A DNA stretch of 64,000 nucleotides, from assembly GCF_003576455.2 (NCBI RefSeq), contig NZ_CP032869.1:2790001-2854000 (forward strand). Direction: 5' to 3'. Position 1 is the first letter of the stretch, and each line of letters begins with the position of its first letter. Below are positions 1 through 9,375 of this stretch, one piece after another. A model generated the notes under the pieces. It worked only from the letters and a program-made list of their open reading frames with translations. It searched no databases and was not told the origin of the DNA. Position numbers and translations under genes: made by a program. Source of the DNA: Mucilaginibacter celer. GTDB lineage: Bacteria; Bacteroidota; Bacteroidia; Sphingobacteriales; Sphingobacteriaceae.

Positions 1-631
1 AACCGCCATGGTTGTCGTGATTACCGTTACCCCAGCCGCCGTGGTTATCGTGGTTGTTATTGCCCCAGCCGCCATTACCCCTGTTATCATAAGGATTTGG
101 CCTTCTGCCCCAGTCGCCACGGTTCCTATCGCCGCCCCAGCCGCGGTTATCGTATCCGCGGTATACATACCTCTCGTTGCTTCTGCGATCAAAACGGTGG
201 CCCCAGTTGTTGCGGTCGCCATTCCAGCCACCCCATCTTGAGCGGTAAATATCGTGGTGCAAATAAGGGCGGGGGGCGCGTACTTCATATCTTACTGCTG
301 TGCGCCAGTTATAGTCGCGATAGGCGCCTGGTAAGTAGGCGCAGCTTACCCAACTGCTTCCGTTATTATAGTAATAGCATCCGGCACCTACGCTGTAGTA
401 TGCTTCAACTTCGGGTAAATAATAATAATCGTCATCGTAACTAGCCGGAGCATCTACTTCATCATCGTCATAAACAGGCTCCTGAACAACCGGTGGCGGA
501 GGCGGAGGAGTTGGCACATAAACCCTGTGAGCAGGAATATTAATACCGAAATGGATAGATACCTGTGCGTTGGCTTTAGTGATAAATAAGCTTCCGGCGG
601 CTATTGCTGATAATAAGACTAACTTTTTCAT
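1..631 (-). CDS. Exported W/G/N-rich protein, C-terminus cut by window edge
   Basis: The frame is open from an ATG at 631 to the left edge with no stop, so the gene is partial at its 3' end. The first 23 residues (MKKLVLLSAIAAGS...ANAQ) form a signal peptide. A Pro-rich stretch (PTPPPPPP) and an acidic Asp/Tyr stretch follow, then a Tyr-rich core (about residues 75-135) of a type common in Bacteroidota exported hypothetical proteins. The tail is built of short Gly/Trp/Asn/Asp/His-rich repeats (GGWGNNNHDNHGGWGNGNH). Function is unknown. The composition suggests an extracytoplasmic, possibly envelope-associated protein. Confidence 0.85.
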   Translation of the reverse strand, partial: MKKLVLLSAIAAGSLFITKANAQVSIHFGINIPAHRVYVPTPPPPPPVVQEPVYDDDEVDAPASYDDDYYYLPEVEAYYSVGAGCYYYNNGSSWVSCAYLPGAYRDYNWRTAVRYEVRAPRPYLHHDIYRSRWGGWNGDRNNWGHRFDRRSNERYVYRGYDNRGWGGDRNRGDWGRRPNPYDNRGNGGWGNNNHDNHGGWGNGNHDNHGG

Positions 632-858
632 AATTGTAACATTTATGTAGTTAGGACGATATTAAACGGCAATGGTTTAATGCTCATTTACCTTATATGT
701 TTAAACATTAAAAAAACAGTATTTAATTTTACACAAAAGCACCGTATGTGAAATTTTATTTCGAAATCAATTACCTGCAATCTATTGCAGCCAAATTTTA
801 TTATAGGTTGATTTTTCAACCGCAATGCACTTTTCACCGCATTACTACAAAACAGATT

Positions 859-888
859 TTTGTAATAGCCGTATATTTACTTAATTTG
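859..888 (+). promoter_or_regulatory. Candidate Bacteroidota promoter of the sugar dehydrogenase gene
   Basis: TTTG at 859-862 and TTAATTTG at 881-888 (7 of 8 to TAnnTTTG) are 18 bases apart, close to the usual 19-21 spacing of the primary sigma factor in Bacteroidota. The predicted start of transcription would leave a leader of only about 15 bases before the ATG at 909. Confidence 0.35.
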
Positions 889-908
889 ATAACCATTAAT
901 CAGTTACC

Positions 909-2216
909 ATGAAAAACCGCAAATTATTCCGCTCCATATTGCCATTGGCAGTTGCCGGGAGCATGATGTTTTTTAACGCCTGTAAAAGCAACAGCGATTC
1001 GAAAAAAGCCGACAGCACAGGTACCGCCCCGGTTTCGACAGCCGAAAATGCAGGTTTAAAAACTCCCGAAGGCTTTACCGCAAGTATTATTGCCGAAAAC
1101 CTTGGCGGCACCAGGCACATTACTGTTACCCCACAAGGTGATTTGTATGTTAAACTTACCAACGTTAAAAACAATAAAGGCATTTTGATGCTGCATGAAG
1201 AAGGCGGCAAAGCAACAGTAAAAAGCAGCTTTGGCGAGTTTAGCGGTACCGGCATAGCCGTTAAAGACGGATACCTGTATGCATCATCTGACGAGGAGGT
1301 TTTTCGCTATAAACTGAATGATAAAAGCGAGGTGATCAATTCTGCGCAACCCGAAAAGATAGTAACAGGCTTAATAAGCCGCCACGAGCATGAAGCCAAA
1401 GCCATTACACTTGATAATGACGGCAACCTGTACGTTAACATTGGCGCCTACTCAAATGCCTGCCAGGTTGAGGACCGTAAAAAAGGTTCGCCGGGCCAAA
1501 AAGGCTGTCCTATTTTGGATTCGGCCGGTGGCATCTGGCAGTTTAAGGCTGCTAAATTAAACCAGCATTATGGCGACGGCGTGCGTTATGCAACCGGCCT
1601 GCGCAACGTGGTTGGCATTACCTGGAATCAGCAAAACAACCAATTGTTTGTGATGCAGCATGGCCGCGATCAGCTTTATGAATTTTATCCGCAATATTTC
1701 ACCGCCAAACAATCGGCCATTTTACCTGCCGAATGTATGTACGCGATAAAAAAAGGCGACAACTGCGGCTGGCCTTATATGTATTACGACCAGGAACAAC
1801 ACAAAAAAATGCTGATGCCTGAATATGGAGGCGATGGTAAAAAAGAAGGCGGACAGGATGCAATCGATCCGGCGGCTGCTTACCCAGGCCACCTTGCCCC
1901 TAACGGTTTGCTGTTTTATACCGGCGATCAATTTCCGGCCAAATACAAAAACGGCGCTTTCATCGCCTTCCATGGTTCGTGGAACCGTGCACCTGAGCCG
2001 CAGGCAGGTTATTTTGTCGTATTTCAACCGTTTAAGGATGGTAAACCTGATGGCCAGTGGGAAGTTTTTGCAGACGGGTTTTCAGGTTCGACAGCCAATA
2101 CCGCATCAGGAGCTGCCGAGCATCGCCCTTGCGGCCTGGCACAAGGCCCGGATGGCTCGCTTTATATTACCGACGATGTTAAGGGTAACATTTACAAAAT
2201 CAGCTATAAAAAATAA
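909..2216 (+). CDS. Lipoprotein PQQ-type sugar (sorbosone-like) dehydrogenase
   Basis: This 435-residue protein starts with a lipoprotein leader whose lipobox ends in FFNAC (Cys about 25). The rest is a six-bladed propeller of the glucose/sorbosone dehydrogenase family, with typical blade segments such as YATGLRNVVGITW, CGWPYMYYD, FIAFHGSWNR and CGLAQGPDGSLYITDD. Family members oxidise aldoses or sorbosone with PQQ and pass electrons to a cytochrome. The cytochrome c gene starts 2 bases after its stop, which supports a periplasmic dehydrogenase-cytochrome pair. The exact substrate cannot be read from sequence. Confidence 0.85.
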   Translation: MKNRKLFRSILPLAVAGSMMFFNACKSNSDSKKADSTGTAPVSTAENAGLKTPEGFTASIIAENLGGTRHITVTPQGDLYVKLTNVKNNKGILMLHEEGGKATVKSSFGEFSGTGIAVKDGYLYASSDEEVFRYKLNDKSEVINSAQPEKIVTGLISRHEHEAKAITLDNDGNLYVNIGAYSNACQVEDRKKGSPGQKGCPILDSAGGIWQFKAAKLNQHYGDGVRYATGLRNVVGITWNQQNNQLFVMQHGRDQLYEFYPQYFTAKQSAILPAECMYAIKKGDNCGWPYMYYDQEQHKKMLMPEYGGDGKKEGGQDAIDPAAAYPGHLAPNGLLFYTGDQFPAKYKNGAFIAFHGSWNRAPEPQAGYFVVFQPFKDGKPDGQWEVFADGFSGSTANTASGAAEHRPCGLAQGPDGSLYITDDVKGNIYKISYKK

Positions 2217-2218
2217 CA

Positions 2219-2686
2219 ATGGACTTGAAAAAAGCCCTGTCGCTGATTTTGCTGATAGCTATTACAGGCTTCAGCACATCGGCCCAAACAAAACATAAAA
2301 CGATTGTAAATAAGCCAGGGCTAACAAGCCTCAAAACATCAATAGCCAACGGCAAAGCAGTTTTTACGCAGTATTGCGTAACCTGCCACCAGGCCGATGG
2401 TTTAGGCGTACCCCGCATGAACCCGCCATTGGTGAAAACTACTTATGTTTTGGGCGATAAAAGCCAGCTGATAAAAATAGTGCTGAACGGCTTTAACGAA
2501 GACGTAGAAATTAACGGCGAAAGCTACTCAAACACCATGGCTGCACACAATTTTTTAAAAGATCAGGAAATAGCTGATGTTTTAACTTACGTGCGTAACA
2601 GTTTTGGCAATAAAGCAAGCGCCATTACTGCAGCACAGGTAAAAGCCACGAGAGCAACCAATAAACCACCGGCTCCGGGTAACTAA
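2219..2686 (+). CDS. Exported mono-haem cytochrome c
   Basis: This 155-residue protein has a cleavable signal peptide (ending near STSAQ, residue 23) and one class I haem site, CVTCH, at about residues 53-57. A later Met (TMAAHNFL region) is a plausible sixth ligand. It is almost certainly co-transcribed with the preceding dehydrogenase and is its likely electron acceptor. The C-terminal tail is Ala/Thr/Pro-rich and looks disordered. Confidence 0.88.
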   Translation: MDLKKALSLILLIAITGFSTSAQTKHKTIVNKPGLTSLKTSIANGKAVFTQYCVTCHQADGLGVPRMNPPLVKTTYVLGDKSQLIKIVLNGFNEDVEINGESYSNTMAAHNFLKDQEIADVLTYVRNSFGNKASAITAAQVKATRATNKPPAPGN

Positions 2687-2696
2687 TTAAAAACAC

Positions 2697-2725
2697 AAAG
2701 GCCTCCGGTTTTCCCGGAGGCCTTT
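2697..2725 (+). terminator. Rho-independent terminator after the dehydrogenase-cytochrome operon
   Basis: A 12-bp perfect stem (AAAGGCCTCCGG / CCGGAGGCCTTT) with a 5-base loop runs into a short T tract. It lies between convergent genes and may serve both strands. Confidence 0.9.
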
Positions 2726-2748
2726 TTCAGTACCCGATATTTTTATCA

Positions 2749-3270
2749 TTATTCGATAACAACGTAGGTATAAGCCTGCGTTTGCTTCATTTTTAGCCGC
2801 ACACGCTTAAGGCTTTCTTCAATGTCTTTACGTTCATCCTTTTCGGTTACTTCCATAAAGGCATCCTGGTAGGCGGTTAAGGCCTTGTTCCAGTTTCGTT
2901 GCTTTTCGTGAAACAAGCCCATCAGCTCGTAAATACGGGCTTTGTTAACACCTGCAACGGTTAAAGCCTGAGCAGAAATGGCCGATACCTGTTTTTCCAT
3001 ATTCAGGAAAATAACCAGATCGAGATAATGCGTATAATTATCCGGAAACGCAGGCTCCAGCTCCATGCAGGTTTTGAAATGATAGCCGGCAGTTTGATAA
3101 TCCTGAATTTTGTAGTAATGGATCATCCCTAACTGGTAATGCGCCCTGGCATAAAAAGGCTCATCGGCTATAATCTGGTTTAATATATTAAGTCCTTTGG
3201 GCGTCTCGCCGAACGACAGCTCATCAACGGCCTGCAGGTACTTTTCTTCAATAGAATAATAATTATCCAT
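2749..3270 (-). CDS. TPR-repeat protein
   Basis: This 173-residue cytoplasmic protein has no signal peptide. It contains about three tetratricopeptide units: residues about 13-40 with ARAHYQLGMIHYYK, 47-75 with AGYHFKTCMELEPAFPDNY, and 105-135 with ARIYELMGLFHEKQRNWNKA. TPR proteins are protein-interaction scaffolds. No partner gene is adjacent, so no role is assigned. The start ATG is followed by an acidic, Tyr-rich N-terminus typical of native coding sequence. Confidence 0.75.
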   Translation of the reverse strand: MDNYYSIEEKYLQAVDELSFGETPKGLNILNQIIADEPFYARAHYQLGMIHYYKIQDYQTAGYHFKTCMELEPAFPDNYTHYLDLVIFLNMEKQVSAISAQALTVAGVNKARIYELMGLFHEKQRNWNKALTAYQDAFMEVTEKDERKDIEESLKRVRLKMKQTQAYTYVVIE

Positions 3271-3731
3271 ATTAATTAAAAATTCATTTAAGCCTAAAAA
3301 TTTAAGACTTAAGGTTAGAAAAAAATGTGGTAAATGTAAAAACGGTTGGGTGCTGCTAAAGCACTATACCGGTGTTGAGAAGAGAATTAAGGATGCAAAA
3401 CCCTTCTGCTGCGGCACCATGGGCCACATTACTATTGAGCAGATTGATTTATTGAATTGCATCGTTTTGTGTTTTAACTACACAAACATAGGGTTAATTA
3501 ATGAGAAAAGCAAGTGCCTCAGCCGGAAGCGATGTTGTGGTTGGGATCAGAGTTTTATTGTTTGCTGAAAGCTTATTTCACGCACCCCGTACAACCCCTC
3601 GTTGTCCGGCCTGTAAAAGTTTTGTGATCTCCTGTATTTACTTTTATCAAAAAAAACAATTTTCAAATGTTTTCATTGTGTTGTATATCATTACACATAT
3701 ACCTTCAACATAAAACAGCTAAACTTTATTC
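3271..3731. other. Intergenic stretch without a supported gene
   Basis: AT-rich spacer between the TPR gene and the exopolysaccharide locus. Two short open frames (about 70 codons) have no recognisable domain and Cys/Arg-rich compositions unlike the neighbours. I see no RNA gene or repeat here. The last part presumably carries the promoter of the acyltransferase. Confidence 0.5.
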
Positions 3732-4886
3732 ATGGATCTATTTAATACTCAATTTATAAAAAACGAAAAGAGGTGGCTCTGGATTGATTATGATAAAGGA
3801 ATAAGCATTATTTTGGTTGCCTACGGCCATTGCTACGAAATACTGAAAGATCATGGCCTTGCTTTGGAGCAATATCCGTTTTTTAATTACATCGGTGTGT
3901 TTTTGTACGGTTTCCGGATGCCGTTGTTTTTTATCATTTCGGGCCTGCTGATTGTTAAAAGTTTGAATAAAAAAGGCCTGCAGGCCTACATTGCCGACCG
4001 GAGCAACAATATATTATATCCCCTGCTAATTTGGGGTGTAATACAGGTTTCGCTACAAATTGTAATGAACCGGTTTACGCACAACGGCTACACCCCTATC
4101 GATTATCTTAACCTGATTATAAACCCGCGGCGCACAGGAATCTTCTGGTATCTTAATGCGCTGTACTGCATCGGCACCCTATACGCTTTTCTGCATGTAA
4201 AATTGAAAGTTCCGGCGGTTGCGCAGTTTTGTATCGGTGTGGCGCTGTACATCCTGTTCCCGCTGATGTATCAGATCAAAGCAGGACTATTCACTGATAT
4301 TTTTGAATACTACATATTTTTTGCATTGGGCGATTTGCTATCGAAACTAATGCTCGACGATAAAAAAATGCAGTTATATACCTCCTGGAAGTTTTTTGTG
4401 CCCCTGCTTATTGCCTTTATCGCCATACAATATTATTGCACGCCGATTAACCTGCAGGCATCTGATTTCGGGATTCGCAATGTGGAGATTAACCAACATT
4501 ACCTGTTTTTTTTGCAGGCCGTTATTGGTTGTGCTTTATCCATCAATTGTTCCTTTTTTCTGCAAAAACTACAGGTTTTAGGCTTTTTACGCATTGTTGG
4601 TTATCACTCGCTTTATATTTACTGCGTGCAGATTATTGTAATGACGGTGACACGTACTGTACTAATGAGCATGCTCCATATCAGCAATGTGCCATTACTG
4701 TTAGTTATCATATGGACGGCCGGTATAGTGCTGCCCGTATTTTTTTACAACTTTTGCCTCCGATACGGTTTCTGGTGGCTGTTTAGTTATCGCAAACCCG
4801 AAAAACAAATAGCCTGGCTTAAGCAGGCTAATATTTTGGGATTTAACAAAAAGAATGAGCTTTCGGCCGGGAATAAAAGCGCTTAA
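3732..4886 (+). CDS. Acyltransferase 3 family integral membrane protein
   Basis: This 384-residue protein has about ten hydrophobic helices. The N-terminal signature of acyltransferase 3 enzymes is present: DYDKGISIILVAYGH (catalytic-type His about residue 34), then FGxRMPLFFIISG. The family O-acetylates or succinylates surface polysaccharides and other envelope substrates. It sits at the edge of a Wzx/Wzy locus, so modification of that exopolysaccharide is the likely job. Its stop overlaps the stop of the convergent flippase gene by 4 bases. Confidence 0.85.
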   Translation: MDLFNTQFIKNEKRWLWIDYDKGISIILVAYGHCYEILKDHGLALEQYPFFNYIGVFLYGFRMPLFFIISGLLIVKSLNKKGLQAYIADRSNNILYPLLIWGVIQVSLQIVMNRFTHNGYTPIDYLNLIINPRRTGIFWYLNALYCIGTLYAFLHVKLKVPAVAQFCIGVALYILFPLMYQIKAGLFTDIFEYYIFFALGDLLSKLMLDDKKMQLYTSWKFFVPLLIAFIAIQYYCTPINLQASDFGIRNVEINQHYLFFLQAVIGCALSINCSFFLQKLQVLGFLRIVGYHSLYIYCVQIIVMTVTRTVLMSMLHISNVPLLLVIIWTAGIVLPVFFYNFCLRYGFWWLFSYRKPEKQIAWLKQANILGFNKKNELSAGNKSA

Positions 4887-6358
4887 CCATTAACGCCTTT
4901 ACTTAACACTGCCGGCTTAACATATTGCAGTTTATTACCCATAAAGGTAACGGCAAGAGTAACCGCCCAGGTAAGCGTAAATAAAACATACGGGTTAACC
5001 ACATTGCTCAGCAACATATATCCACCTATAAATGCCGCTGTAATTACGTAAAATTTAATTACCGAAAGCAACGAAACCATCTTACGGCCAAGCAGCAAAA
5101 TATCCTGCGAAATATGAAACACCAGAAACGATAAGAAAATAGAATAATTCACTACGCTTAACGATTTAATGTACAACACCCCAAACAGGCACACCGATAA
5201 GTTTACTATTAAGGCGATGATATTAAAAAGCATATCCTGCTTCTCCATTTTCATGGCAATTAATACATTGGCCTGGAGCAGTGCCGTAGGGAAACACAAA
5301 ATGGTTAAAAACATCTGTTTGGTATAAACAGCGTTGTTTATATAAGTACTACCAAAAGCTATCGGGATCAGTTTATCCGAAAATGAATAGATAAAGGTGT
5401 AGGCCAGCCAGCCAAACAGTAAATAGTAAACATGCACCTTTTTGTAAAAGGCAAAGAAGTCGGTTTTATCCGGCTTGGAATAGTGTTTTACAAGCAGTGG
5501 AAAAACAGAGGTGGATATCACCACCGGCAAAATCTGGGCGATGGAAAATATTTTGAAGGAAATTTCATAATTAGCCACATCAAAAGCGGTTAAAACCTTC
5601 GATATAATGATGTTCGACATTCGCCAGTTGATGATGGATACGCCGCCTATAATAACAAAAGCCCAGTTCATAATTACCATGGCCTTTAAATCAAGATAGG
5701 TAACCGAGCATCGCCAAAGTGTTTTTAAAGTGATCAGGTTTGACGAGCCGATAACCAGGAACAGATTGAGCGTTAAAAACCTGATAGCGATTAATACCAC
5801 CGATAGCGTTATGATGGAAAAAGGATAGATAAACAGCACACAACCGGCCGCAAACTTCAAAACCGACTCGATAGTGAGGATAATGGCAGTTTTCTTTTGC
5901 TCAAAATTGGCAATGTTTAATGATTTTATACCGTTAATCAGGTTATCAAAAATTACGTTTACGCCCATTAAGATGATAAGTGCGCGGGTAAACTGGTCAT
6001 CATAAATTGTAAATGCCAGTACAATATTCACGGCATAAAATATCAGCCCGAAATAGATCTGCATTTTGATAAACTTACTGATCATGGTAGGCTTATCATC
6101 AGTATGCATATACTCCCTGATAAACCACTGGCTGAGGCCCATGGTTGAAAAAGCTGTCACCAGTTGATATATGGCATTGGCAATAATGTACTTTGCAAAA
6201 ATTGCGGTGGGGTACATCCTGGCCAAAATCACAAAAAACAAACTCAAAAACACCGTTTGCGACATTTGCGAAATAACGCCCCAACTGCTGTTTTTAAAAA
6301 GAGAGTTCTGAAATAAACCTGAAATTTTTGTTTTAAATGAGTTATGTGAAATCTCCAT
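4883..6358 (-). CDS. Wzx-type polysaccharide flippase
   Basis: This 491-residue protein is almost wholly hydrophobic, with about 12-14 predicted membrane helices, the pattern of the MOP/Wzx oligosaccharide flippases. The N-terminal segment (SSWGVISQMSQTVFLSLFFV) matches the usual start of the polysaccharide biosynthesis protein family. It would move lipid-linked repeat units across the inner membrane for the Wzy polymerase encoded at 11.1 kb. The GT4 gene lies 65 bases upstream on the same strand, so the two are probably co-transcribed. Confidence 0.88.
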   Translation of the reverse strand: MEISHNSFKTKISGLFQNSLFKNSSWGVISQMSQTVFLSLFFVILARMYPTAIFAKYIIANAIYQLVTAFSTMGLSQWFIREYMHTDDKPTMISKFIKMQIYFGLIFYAVNIVLAFTIYDDQFTRALIILMGVNVIFDNLINGIKSLNIANFEQKKTAIILTIESVLKFAAGCVLFIYPFSIITLSVVLIAIRFLTLNLFLVIGSSNLITLKTLWRCSVTYLDLKAMVIMNWAFVIIGGVSIINWRMSNIIISKVLTAFDVANYEISFKIFSIAQILPVVISTSVFPLLVKHYSKPDKTDFFAFYKKVHVYYLLFGWLAYTFIYSFSDKLIPIAFGSTYINNAVYTKQMFLTILCFPTALLQANVLIAMKMEKQDMLFNIIALIVNLSVCLFGVLYIKSLSVVNYSIFLSFLVFHISQDILLLGRKMVSLLSVIKFYVITAAFIGGYMLLSNVVNPYVLFTLTWAVTLAVTFMGNKLQYVKPAVLSKGVNG

Positions 6359-6423
6359 TCGCGTTTCAGTATCTGGTGTTTTTAATATTATTGTAGATGG
6401 CTTCAGATGAAAGTTTTTGCTTT

Positions 6424-7422
6424 CTATACCGATTCAATCAGTTCGATGTATTTCTGTAACATGGCATCATACTTAAACATAATCTCGTAGCGGGTGCGGC
6501 TGTTGATGCTCATTTTTTCGTAATCGGCAACCGGCAGGTCTACAAGGCTGTTCAAGGCACCGGCCAGTTCATCCCAGTTTTCATTTAACTCGATGCCGTT
6601 ATATCCCGGAACACCTATCTCAAGGTTTCCGCCGATGTCATTAACCAGTAATGGCTTTCCGTGCATAATGCCCTCTATCAAAGCAATGGGCAAACCTTCC
6701 TGAACAGAAAACAGCATCAAAAAATCAACCTGCTTTACCAAATCGTTCACCCCCTCAACAAAGCCCAGCGCTTTAAAGTTTGGCAAATCCTTACAACTTT
6801 CAGTAAGCATTGGTAAATCCGGGCCATGACCGGCAAAAAGCAATTCGATATCCGGATGCAGTTTTCCCTTAAGGTGTTCAACTATCAATAACTGCCGCTT
6901 CACATCTATTACCCTGGCCGAGTACAGGATTTTTATTTTTTGCTGCTTCTTAAAAGTTATGGTTGAATAAACTTCTGCCTCATCTTTTATACCATTATAT
7001 ATTAAGGTTATGTTCCTGTTTTTAAGCCTGAAATAATGAAGCAGGTTTTCAGTAACTTTTTTAGAGATGGAAACTATTTGATACGGAAAAAAAGAAATAT
7101 TTTTATGCGTATCATATACATTGTGGGCAATATAGATGATGCGGGTATTTAAAAAAAACAGGCGTTTAATTATCATCATCACGGCCATGATATTACGGGC
7201 GTGCACCAGCAATATCTTATCATTAAGGTAAAACGGATTGCAAAACTTTACATATTCGTTTTCGGGAATTTTATACTTGGGATGCAATTTTTGGAAAGGA
7301 ACAAAGCCCAGTATCTTACAATTGTACTTATGTTTAATACCGTTATGTATATCTAAAAGAACCTTCTGCGCACCGCCGTAAACATCAAGATCAGAGGTTG
7401 TTGCAACAATATCCAAAGCCAT
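6424..7422 (-). CDS. GT4-type glycosyltransferase
   Basis: This 332-residue cytoplasmic enzyme has a GT-B fold. The N-terminal half carries a Gly-rich loop (DVYGGAQKVLLDIHNG) and the C-terminal half the donor-binding signature (FSVQEGLPIALIEGIMHGKPLLVNDIGG), with the E-x7-E arrangement of family GT4. It is likely to add a sugar to the lipid-linked exopolysaccharide repeat unit. It is transcribed divergently from the first beta-helix gene, with 176 AT-rich bases between the two ATGs. Confidence 0.87.
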   Translation of the reverse strand: MALDIVATTSDLDVYGGAQKVLLDIHNGIKHKYNCKILGFVPFQKLHPKYKIPENEYVKFCNPFYLNDKILLVHARNIMAVMMIIKRLFFLNTRIIYIAHNVYDTHKNISFFPYQIVSISKKVTENLLHYFRLKNRNITLIYNGIKDEAEVYSTITFKKQQKIKILYSARVIDVKRQLLIVEHLKGKLHPDIELLFAGHGPDLPMLTESCKDLPNFKALGFVEGVNDLVKQVDFLMLFSVQEGLPIALIEGIMHGKPLLVNDIGGNLEIGVPGYNGIELNENWDELAGALNSLVDLPVADYEKMSINSRTRYEIMFKYDAMLQKYIELIESV

Positions 7423-7598
7423 TATTTAACTTTAATTAAATTCCATGTTAATTTTTGGCTTTATTTCCACAAAAAACCATAAAAAATTCTTTTTTCTCCA
7501 CAAATACAAAGTTTTAATTAAAAAGTTTTCATAAAATTCATTATTTTTAGTCGCTTAAATTAATTTATTATTAACTAACTTGATTAATACCCCTATTG

Positions 7599-9155
7599 AT
7601 GCGAAAGTTTTCGACTTTCCTGATTGCATTATGCTTTTTGGGATGCAAAAAGGAAGCCAATTCAGTTATCACAGATAACAGATCTGAAAAATTTAGTAAT
7701 TCTTTAACAAACGCTTCACATTTATCACTGGCCTCTTCGGCAACAATCAATGTGAAAAATTACGGCGCCAAAGGCGACGGAGTTACCGACGACACAGATG
7801 CCATTGAGGCTGCAATGGCCGCAGCAAAAAAAGCAGGTATCCCGGCCGTCTATTTTCCCGATGGCTCGTATATGATAGGCCAGGCAGGCGACGGCGGCGG
7901 CATCATTAAACTTGTTGATGGCGTGGGCTTAACCGGTACCGGACCAGCCACCTGCCATATTAAGTTAACGGGAGGCCGCAACAACCCCAGCCCTATGTTT
8001 TGCCAGGATTATGTGAACACCCCCATTGTTAGCAATGTAACCATACAGGGTATTGATTTTAATGGCAACTCATCATTACAAACTTTTGATAGTGATTATC
8101 AATACTGTACGGCCTTTAATTTTCACAACGGCAAAAACATCGAGGTAAAAAATTGTAAGTTTCAAAGCTTCAGGGGCGATGGCTTATTTTTTGGTGATAC
8201 CTTCGAACCCTCGTTAAACCTGCGCATGGTAACCAATATTGACGTGCACGATTGCGAGTTTTTTAACATATACCGCGAAGCCGCGATGTTTTGTGCCGTA
8301 AACGATGCCACCTTTTATAACAACAACGTTCACGGCGATGGCTACCTGGTAGGCGGTGTGGATATTGAAAGGCACAGCGTTAACGAAACCGTATTGAATG
8401 TATCAGTTTATAGCAACACCTTTAATTTTAGAGATGGTTACGGACCGGTTGAACGCGGCGGCCCCAAAGTGCGTTATCGCCGCGCGGTTACGATGGGTTT
8501 TTTTTATAATGGCTACAAAAACGGAATTGCCGACTCATTAAGCGGACACTACAAGGTTTACAACAATAAAATTTACCAGGGCCAGATTGATTGCTGGGGG
8601 ATGCTTAATGTAAGCATATCGGGCAATAACTTTAAAAACAGCTATGAAAATATAGCCGGTGTAAGTTTCCTGACAGCGCCTGCCATCAATATTTCGGATA
8701 ATGTTACCACCAGAGGCCTTATCAATGTATCGGCGGATAATAATATCATCGATAGCGATATCGGAAACGGTATAGCATTTAAAAACTACTCGAAGGTAAC
8801 AGCTAACGGCAATACCATTATTGGTACCCCACTGGATGGCATCAGTGTTTTAAGTACCAGCGGTTGTTTTTACGGTAACAAGATAACAGACGCCGGAACG
8901 GCGGCGAACCCATGCTCGGGTATTTTAATAAATGGGAATGCTTCGGGTTTGTATGTTTCAACCAACCAGGCCAGCAATACAACAACAGGAAGCAACCGCA
9001 CTATGGATTATGTAATTAAAATAGGCAGCGCCAATAATGGCACGGTAGCTCCGCAAATTTTAAGCAACAAGGGCAAAAACATGATTAAAGGCATTTTATC
9101 CGAATACTACTACCAGGCCGGATATGTAATAACTTCAAACAATGTAGCTATGTGA
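7599..9155 (+). CDS. Beta-helix lipoprotein, pectate-lyase superfamily (copy 1)
   Basis: The ATG at 7599 is preferred over the TTG just before it. The leader ends in a lipobox (CFLGC) followed by KKE, a Lys-acidic pattern resembling the surface-export signal of Bacteroidota lipoproteins. The 518-residue product opens with the pectate-lyase-superfamily motif VKNYGAKGDGVTDDTDAI. Parallel beta-helix repeats follow, with conserved segments such as NGKNIEVKNCKFQSFRGDG and RRAVTMGFFYNGYKNG. Family members include polysaccharide lyases, epimerases and phage depolymerases. In this locus it may trim, epimerise or bind the exopolysaccharide, but the catalytic residues were not identified. Confidence 0.85.
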   Translation: MRKFSTFLIALCFLGCKKEANSVITDNRSEKFSNSLTNASHLSLASSATINVKNYGAKGDGVTDDTDAIEAAMAAAKKAGIPAVYFPDGSYMIGQAGDGGGIIKLVDGVGLTGTGPATCHIKLTGGRNNPSPMFCQDYVNTPIVSNVTIQGIDFNGNSSLQTFDSDYQYCTAFNFHNGKNIEVKNCKFQSFRGDGLFFGDTFEPSLNLRMVTNIDVHDCEFFNIYREAAMFCAVNDATFYNNNVHGDGYLVGGVDIERHSVNETVLNVSVYSNTFNFRDGYGPVERGGPKVRYRRAVTMGFFYNGYKNGIADSLSGHYKVYNNKIYQGQIDCWGMLNVSISGNNFKNSYENIAGVSFLTAPAINISDNVTTRGLINVSADNNIIDSDIGNGIAFKNYSKVTANGNTIIGTPLDGISVLSTSGCFYGNKITDAGTAANPCSGILINGNASGLYVSTNQASNTTTGSNRTMDYVIKIGSANNGTVAPQILSNKGKNMIKGILSEYYYQAGYVITSNNVAM

Positions 9156-9171
9156 TTTTATTAAGCTGTAG

Positions 9172-9209
9172 AAATAAGGGTATATGCATGCATATACCCT
9201 TATTTTTTT
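9172..9209 (+). terminator. Terminator between beta-helix copies 1 and 2
   Basis: A perfect 32-base palindrome centred at 9188/9189 (arm AATAAGGGTATATGCA) ends in seven T residues, typical of rho-independent termination. It separates the two tandem paralogues into independent transcripts. Confidence 0.9.
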
Positions 9210-9375
9210 GCCAAAACCCCGAATTGGGAATAATTTTCTACAATATTTCTTTATAGTTAAATTCAGACATTAACTATCGTGCCAAAACTTTCAATAAGAG
9301 AAAATATTTCTTCATTTACGTAACAATTTAATCGATAAAGCGTACAAGCCAACATATTGATTAAATATACCCCAA

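Noticed and set aside
8..444. Plus-strand frames at the left edge
   Set aside because: They are antisense to the W/G/N-rich exported protein, whose signal peptide and frame are clear on the minus strand.
3350..3713. Two short frames before the exopolysaccharide locus
   Set aside because: No domain, Cys/Arg-rich composition, and no overlap logic with neighbours.
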